Shown here in pieces: positions 59,230 through 64,000 of a stretch of DNA of 64,000 nt. The notes below the pieces were generated by a model. The model made no database searches. It was given only the letters and a program-made list of their open reading frames with translations, and was not told where the DNA came from. This DNA comes from Dentipellis sp. KUC8613 (lineage: Eukaryota > Basidiomycota > Agaricomycetes > Russulales > Hericiaceae). How positions within the stretch are numbered: position 1 is the stretch's first letter; every line of letters starts with the position of its first letter. A program made the translations under genes and the position numbers. The DNA is taken from contig NSJX01000014.1 in assembly GCA_002286715.1 (NCBI GenBank), forward strand, positions 383,086 through 447,085, in the 5' to 3' direction.

Positions 59230-60946
59230 TTAAAAGTCGCCGCCCATAGCGTCTTCGTCATCCAACTCTCCTTCTTGGATCTCCTTCGCGAGCTCCTTCT
59301 CACGCTCACGAGCACCCTCCGCTGCAGCGAGCTCTTTACGGTGCGCATTCAGTGGGTAGCGCATCGCCTGCAGGAACCCTACTCAGTTCTCTATAACAGT
59401 TGAAACCAAGGTAGAAACGTACCTTGACACTCTCATTGTGCAACTCCAGGCAGTAGCCAATGCGCCGCGAGAACATCTCGCTGACTTCAGGTCCATAGCC
59501 GCTCTTCTGCGTGCCACACTCCATCCAGCCCTTCTCATGCACGATGCGACCTTCGATGACACCGTCGCGAATGGCCTTGCCCACAATGTACTCCGCATCT
59601 TCCTCCGAGTCGAGGTGCAGCTTCACGCAGATGTCGCGGAGCGAGATGCGGGCATACGAGAGCGACAGTCGCCGGATGCCGGTTTTGATGACATTCTGTC
59701 GGAGACGCACGATCAGGGAGTATGTCTTGTCAGCTTCGAACTGCGCGGCATGTTGCTGGAGAGTGGATGCGAATTGGGAAAGGGAACCCGCGCGCACGGC
59801 TGGCGTATCATGGTCGTAATCAGCAGAGTGTCAAAGGAAAACGGAGCTGGATGCACCTTTGACGATATCAAAATATCCACGCAGGGCCTTCTCGAGGACG
59901 GGATGCCGGAATGTGCTACGCTCAGGGATATCACCCATGAGCAGCTCGACGACGACGCAAAGCTTGTGCACGGCCTGGTAGAATCCAGGGGCAGTGCGCG
60001 GAGGTGGCGCACGGCGGATCGCGTTCTGTAAGTTGGTATGCGCATCCGTGTAGTTAAGCTGCACCGCGCGGATGCGGCCGAGGTAGTAGTGGTAGCGTGC
60101 GTATTGTGTCGTTGGCGCTGATGCAGGGAACTTGGTCTTGGAAATGAGCTTGTCGGCCTGATCGTAGAGACTATACTGGATGTAACTCCGCAAGAGACGG
60201 TTGATAAGCGAGGCCTGCGTCTCGTCGTCGTGGCGGAGAGATGCCGTGCGCTGTGCCGCCAAGAAAAGTCTGTATATCCTGAAGTCAGACGAGCGCATAA
60301 GAGTAGAGTTTATGATACTTACGGCCTAGCGTCGGAGAGCTCAGCTCCAAGCTCATATGCCCGCTCGACTGCGAACCACACCTTAGCAGCGATGGGATCC
60401 ATGCTTCGCCTATTGAGCGACTGGATCTTCTGTATGGTCTCCTGTGCAAGCTCAAGGGCTTTCCCGTAGTGACTCTGGTTCGTCAAAAGGTGGTGCAGAA
60501 CGAGGAGGCGGAGGTATATTTCCACTTCTGGAACAGGATCAGATGCGGGCGAGGTCTTTGGTGGTGTAGACGAGTCGACGTCCATGGATTGGTCTTCGGC
60601 TGGGACATTTGGGAGCCAGACAAGTAACGACGCCTTCACAGCCGAGTCTGTAGTCAAACGTGGGCGTCAACGCTTTCATCACAGACAAATACTACATACC
60701 TTTGGGATAAATCTCCACAATAGCGTCGTGTAGGACTTTATCATCAAGGCGTTTGCGAATAGCAGCAAGAGAACGCAAGACGCGGTGGGTAAAGCGAGGT
60801 TCGATATTATGCACGGCTTTCTCAATGAGGGCAGCGTTAGACTTGATTTCAGCAACAGGCGAAAGGGGTGGAGAGGTGGTCTTGGTGTCTTTAGAGACTT
60901 CTTCCTTGGATTTAGCGTCTGCAGGCTTCATTTCAACGTCGGCCAT
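59230..60946 (-). CDS. RPN3: 26S proteasome regulatory subunit Rpn3 (PSMD3)
   Basis: PCI-domain lid subunit of the 19S regulatory particle. The start at 60946 gives MADVEMKPADAKSKEEVSKD. Helical repeats follow: VHNIEPRFTHRVLRSLAAIR, EIYLRLLVLHHLLTNQSHYG and QASLINRLLRSYIQYSLYDQ. The PCI/winged-helix region reads TYSLIVRLRQNVIKTGIRRL, SYARISLRDICVKLHLDSEE and GKAIRDGVIEGRI. The C-terminus is acidic (EIQEGELDDEDAMGGDF), TAA at 59230. About 500 residues with five introns, normal for the family. The upstream neighbour is a pol III-like element, not a gene. Confidence 0.95.
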
Positions 60947-61351
60947 GGTGGAGGTGTAAAGGGACGCGAAGACCAGACAAGCTGACGCGTACTTACGCGC
61001 GTCGCCACATGGAACATGACCTCTCCATATATATACTTCTTTTTCCTGATACCGGATGGCCTCATAGCCCAGCGGTAGATCATGCGTGCTATGCGGTGTC
61101 TCGCTCTTCAAGGCGTTCGAACCGCACTGAATGCTGTATTTTTCCCTCCCAGGAGAATCGTCACAGCAAGTCTGTTTAGCACACCACCCACTGGGATGTA
61201 CTATTTTGCCTTGTAAAACGGGTCTAAGTCAAACAATCTATGAAGAGTACAAGAAGAAATGTGGTGCTTCAGAAATAGAATGCACGTGATCTCATATCGA
61301 CGTGTAACAGGAGCCGCAAGCCTGTGCGTTTCGCGTACAACTACGACAACC
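60947..61351. other. Divergent region RPN3 / SWP1
   Basis: About 400 bp containing the tRNA-like element at 61058-61137. No protein gene. A TATATATA stretch near 61028-61035 precedes that element. Confidence 0.5.
61058..61137 (+). other. tRNA-like sequence with pol III A and B boxes
   Basis: TAGCCCAGCGGTAGA (A-box-like, about 61064-61078) and CGTTCGAACC (B-box-like, about 61114-61123) are spaced as in a tRNA and are followed by TTTTT. The acceptor stem pairs in only about four of seven positions and the D and anticodon stems do not form, so it looks like a degenerate tRNA or tRNA-derived fragment. Confidence 0.35.
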
Positions 61352-62342
61352 ATGGGCCGCTTTTCCTTCCTCCTGTTGCCCCTGCTGGCGGCGGCGGCAG
61401 CCCATGCTTCTCACTTGACTGTTCAATCCCCTCGTTTTTCCGTTCTTTCGCCCACTGGCGAGCAAGTGCGCGCTGAGCCGTACGCGCCACGTCTTTCACG
61501 CCTCTTTAGTCCATGCTCACCATTGTGCAGACTCTCCCTATCTCGTCAGCCTGAAAAAGCTGTCGAACTTGGACCTAGCGACACGCTCAAGTTGACATTC
61601 ACAGTCGCGGAGAAAGAGACGGACAAGGGTGTGCAGCCGCACCAGACCTTCCTTCGCTTCTATGACGAGGCGACCGGCGAGGAGGGCGTCCAGCCTCTGA
61701 AAGTATCCGCCTCTGGAAAAGCAAAATTCGAATTGGTACGTGTCTTTCTCTACGCGTGTTTATCTGTACTCAGATGTCCGTGCACAGAATATGGCACGCC
61801 CTCCTTCGTCGCTTCCTCCCTCAGGTGAAGCCCCCTTGAAGGTATCACTGCTTCTTGGGTCCTTTACACACGACCCTGCCAAGTTCGACCTTTTCGATCT
61901 GCGCATCCCTGAGTCTCTCCCCCCACCCCACCACCCTGATGAGGCGACGTTCCACCCGCTCCCCGAGATTCAGCACACCTTCCGTCCTGAAGAGAAGTCG
62001 CCGATGATGTGGATCTCCATGACTTTCCTTTGGATCGTCCTCTCTCCATGGCTCGTGCTCCTGTTCCTTGTACGTCTTCTTCTTTCTCCTTGGTGCTTAT
62101 ACTGAGTATGTGCACGTTACTAGTGGGGCCAAGTCAGCCCGAGTGTCCCGCACCTCTTCTCTGCAAGCACGCTGCCATTCACCCTCTCGCTCATCCTCCT
62201 CGAACTCCTCATCATGTGGTACTGGGTTGAGCTTCAGCTCGGTGACATCTTGCTCTACGGGAGTGGCGCATCTGTGCTGGCCGCCGTCACTGGCAAGCAG
62301 GCATTGGCAGCTGCAGCTCAGCGTAGGATCAAGGGTGCATGA
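61352..62342 (+). CDS. SWP1: Oligosaccharyltransferase subunit Swp1/ribophorin II
   Basis: ER membrane subunit of the complex that transfers glycans to Asn in nascent proteins. The ATG at 61352 gives MGRFSFLLLPLLAAAAAHAS, a clear signal peptide. The lumenal part has LTVQSPRFSVLSPTGEQVR, DTLKLTFTVAE and PHQTFLRFYDEATGEEGVQP. The membrane region follows the family pattern: PLPEIQHTFRPEEKSPMMWI, MTFLWIVLSPWLVLLFLWGQ and a final span FTLSLILLELLIMWYWVELQ, ending AAAAQRRIKGA. TGA at 62340-62342. Three introns are needed (near 61480-61530, 61735-61790 and 62070-62120). Shorter than animal ribophorin II, as usual in fungi. Confidence 0.92.
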
Positions 62343-62765
62343 TCCAAATATATATATCGATAGAGGAATGTGTGTGTCCGTTTGACGTAGCGTATATTTA
62401 TTGCAGCAAAACGACATACGCGGTGGACATCATGTCGACATGTATGGAAAATGTTAGACGATCAGAGCGCAACGCCCTGGCGGATGTAACTGGTAAACAA
62501 TCTCATTCGGTACGAGTGAGCGAGCAACCGCGCCACATATAACTATCTTCTGTTAAGGTCTGTAAAGGAGACTACGCCACATGCACAGTTGTCCTTCCAT
62601 TGGGAACGCACATATCGGTGCGCGTGACGTCACTCCCGTCCCTGTGTTACAGTGTCTTCAAGAGCATATATGCACCGGCCAGAGCACCACCTTTCCTTGC
62701 AAAACTACCGTCTTATCATCCGAGTTCAGCCTTGTTCCGTAGCCATGACAAGGGACATAAAATTC
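62343..62765. other. 3' flank of SWP1
   Basis: About 420 bp between SWP1 and the tRNA. Only short frames. No feature supported. Confidence 0.45.
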
Positions 62766-62871
62766 AGCCCACCGCGAGACTCGAACTCGCAACATTCAGA
62801 TCGTAAGAGGGTTGCCTTTGAAAGGAACAGTCCTAAAAGTCTGACGCTCTGGCCGATTGAGCTAGGCGGGC
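62766..62871 (-). tRNA. tK(UUU): tRNA-Lys(UUU) with intron
   Basis: The minus strand reads GCCCGCC-TA-GCTC-AATCGGCCA-GAGC, with acceptor GCCCGCC pairing to GGTGGGC (one G-U). The anticodon stem TCAGA/TCTGA encloses CTTTTA, giving anticodon TTT. A 32-nt intron (GGACTG...CTTACG) follows position 37, the standard site. The T arm GCGAG-TTCGAGT-CTCGC is perfect. A and B boxes are normal and a T run follows (complement of AAAA at 62759-62762). This looks functional. Confidence 0.93.
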
Positions 62872-63008
62872 TATATTTTTTCGCCTACTATACTAATCCA
62901 TACGCAGGAACAGTGTAATCATCCCCGGCCGTTATAACACATTTTATTGAACGTGCAGTGAGAATTGACCAGATTCGAGATTGAGCTCATGGGGTTATTA
63001 ATACATGG

Positions 63009-63958
63009 TCACAAAATTTTCTGAAGAAAGAACCACCCAATTACAAGGGTACCCATATGTAATACCAATAGTTCTGGTGTAGCAACTGTTGCCGAGCTTA
63101 CGAGTGGTACACCGTTTGCAATTGTATCGTTGAGACACCTGAGGAAAGCAGTGCTGGACTTATTGTATCCGTCGTCGGTGAGTACGACACTGGTCGCACG
63201 GTAATACTGGATAGCTTCTTTCTGTTCTGGGTCCGAAGGACTTGACCCATTGTAAGGGTGAGTGGTGCCGTTCACGAGACCAGCTGAGCTACAGTTCAAT
63301 GAGATGGAGGATAGAAGGGATGAGAGCGTGCTCTCGTCAGCGAGTACATGTAGAGTGGACATTGACCCATCAACGCGGGACTCAAAACTGGCTTGTGCCA
63401 AGGGACCACCTGGCCGACTTGGATTCTCGGGTGTGCCGAACGGTCCGCGAGCATCTTGACTTTCATTCAGGCATCCAACGGTGATGTGTCCAGTAACGTC
63501 CCTCCAAACAACAGGCCAGAAATAGAAGGGTAGGTCGTGATTGAGTTGAGTAGCATTGCATCCGAGGTAACTGCTGTCATAATCGCCACACGGTGTCATC
63601 ACCTTCCAGCAACGTTGAAGTATCAATGTAATTACCTTGGGTCAATCACTTGTTTTCTCGTACCTCCACCGACTGCACTCCCTCCGAAGGGCTGCCCAGC
63701 GGGCACTATGATCACTGGGCCGCCACCGTCTCCATAAGCTGTTGCTGACTTCCCTCCAGGAAGGCCGGGCATAGACACATGTGCACCAGGGCTGCCTGCA
63801 GGGTGGCCTGCAGACTTACCTCCACCATTACCGCTTTTCCCGCCACCGCCACCGCCCCGTGCGTGTCCCCCACCCCCACCTTTTAAGACTTCAGGAATGT
63901 CCCTGCTCAACAGACGATTGTCTTCAGCGGGTGTGGACGTAGACTTGGGAGCGGGCAT
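63009..63958 (-). CDS. Gly-rich agaricomycete protein with C-terminal membrane segment
   Basis: Family I recognise only as common and uncharacterised in agaricomycetes. The probable start at 63958 gives MPAPKSTSTPAEDNRLLSRD, followed by a Gly-rich stretch (GGGGGHARGGGGGGKSGNGG). After an intron near 63600-63640 come DYDSSYLGCNATQLNHDLPF, the core LPFYFWPVVWRDVTG, NPSRPGGPLAQASFESRVDG and STLHVLADESTLSSLLSSIS. The cysteines and N-x-S/T sites suggest an extracellular domain. The C-terminus is hydrophobic (LVLHMGTLVIGWFFLQKIL). The frame is open upstream to 63994, so the true start could lie beyond the window. Confidence 0.65.
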
Positions 63959-64000
63959 CGTGGTCGAGAGTGACTGAGTGTGTGGGTACGACAACTCTGG

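Noticed and set aside
1..64000. CRISPR arrays, prophage or insertion sequences
   Set aside because: The window is eukaryotic with spliceosomal introns throughout. No regular direct repeats, integrase, reverse transcriptase or transposase motif was found.

Overview
The window is nuclear DNA from a filamentous basidiomycete, most likely an agaricomycete of the polypore type. The evidence is dense genes split by many 50-60 nt GT-AG introns, two membrane cytochrome P450s, a tyrosinase, and a carboxy-terminal protein family (FPFYFWPVVW-like core near the right edge) that I associate with agaricomycetes. The assignment below class level is inference. One run of Ns (39647-39736) marks an assembly gap.

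Layout. 1-13.9 kb is conserved housekeeping: RLI1/ABCE1 (cut by the left edge), a PIN4-type parvulin, an Snt1/NCoR-like SANT corepressor, the GPI transamidase subunit PIG-S, NAC beta, a GNAT acetyltransferase, coactosin and a mitochondrial Rrg9-like protein. 14.8-19.4 kb holds a P450 and a PAQR (Izh/adiponectin-receptor-like) membrane protein, separated by an unresolved kilobase. 19.9-31.5 kb is again core: the GID/CTLH subunit Fyv10 (Gid9), a paxillin-like LIM protein, an XPG-type nuclease with a long acidic insert, and alpha-COP. 31.8-41.8 kb has a CYP63-like P450, an Afi1/DENN-SPA polarity protein, a small tail-anchored protein, the gap, and an F-box-like/LRR protein.

The least ordinary part is 42.5-52.3 kb. 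Two long paralogous genes on the minus strand encode a WW-like domain followed by membrane segments. They enclose three small paralogous genes on the plus strand. The three products are mostly acidic with a basic/proline-rich tail sharing an F-x-PRGP-x-x-(R/K)P motif. I do not recognise this small family. Its position between two WW-like genes suggests, but does not prove, a functional link.

52.9-64 kb holds the complex I assembly factor NDUFAF2, a relic of a tyrosinase 3' end, a decayed gene-like stretch, an intact tyrosinase, the proteasome subunit Rpn3, the oligosaccharyltransferase subunit Swp1/ribophorin II, an intron-containing tRNA-Lys(UUU), and a Gly-rich agaricomycete protein. There is no sign of a virus, a complete transposon, a CRISPR array or an operon. 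Most neighbours are divergent or convergent pairs with 100-600 bp between them. Exon borders were read by eye from frame changes and GT/AG sites, so CDS coordinates are outer limits that include introns.
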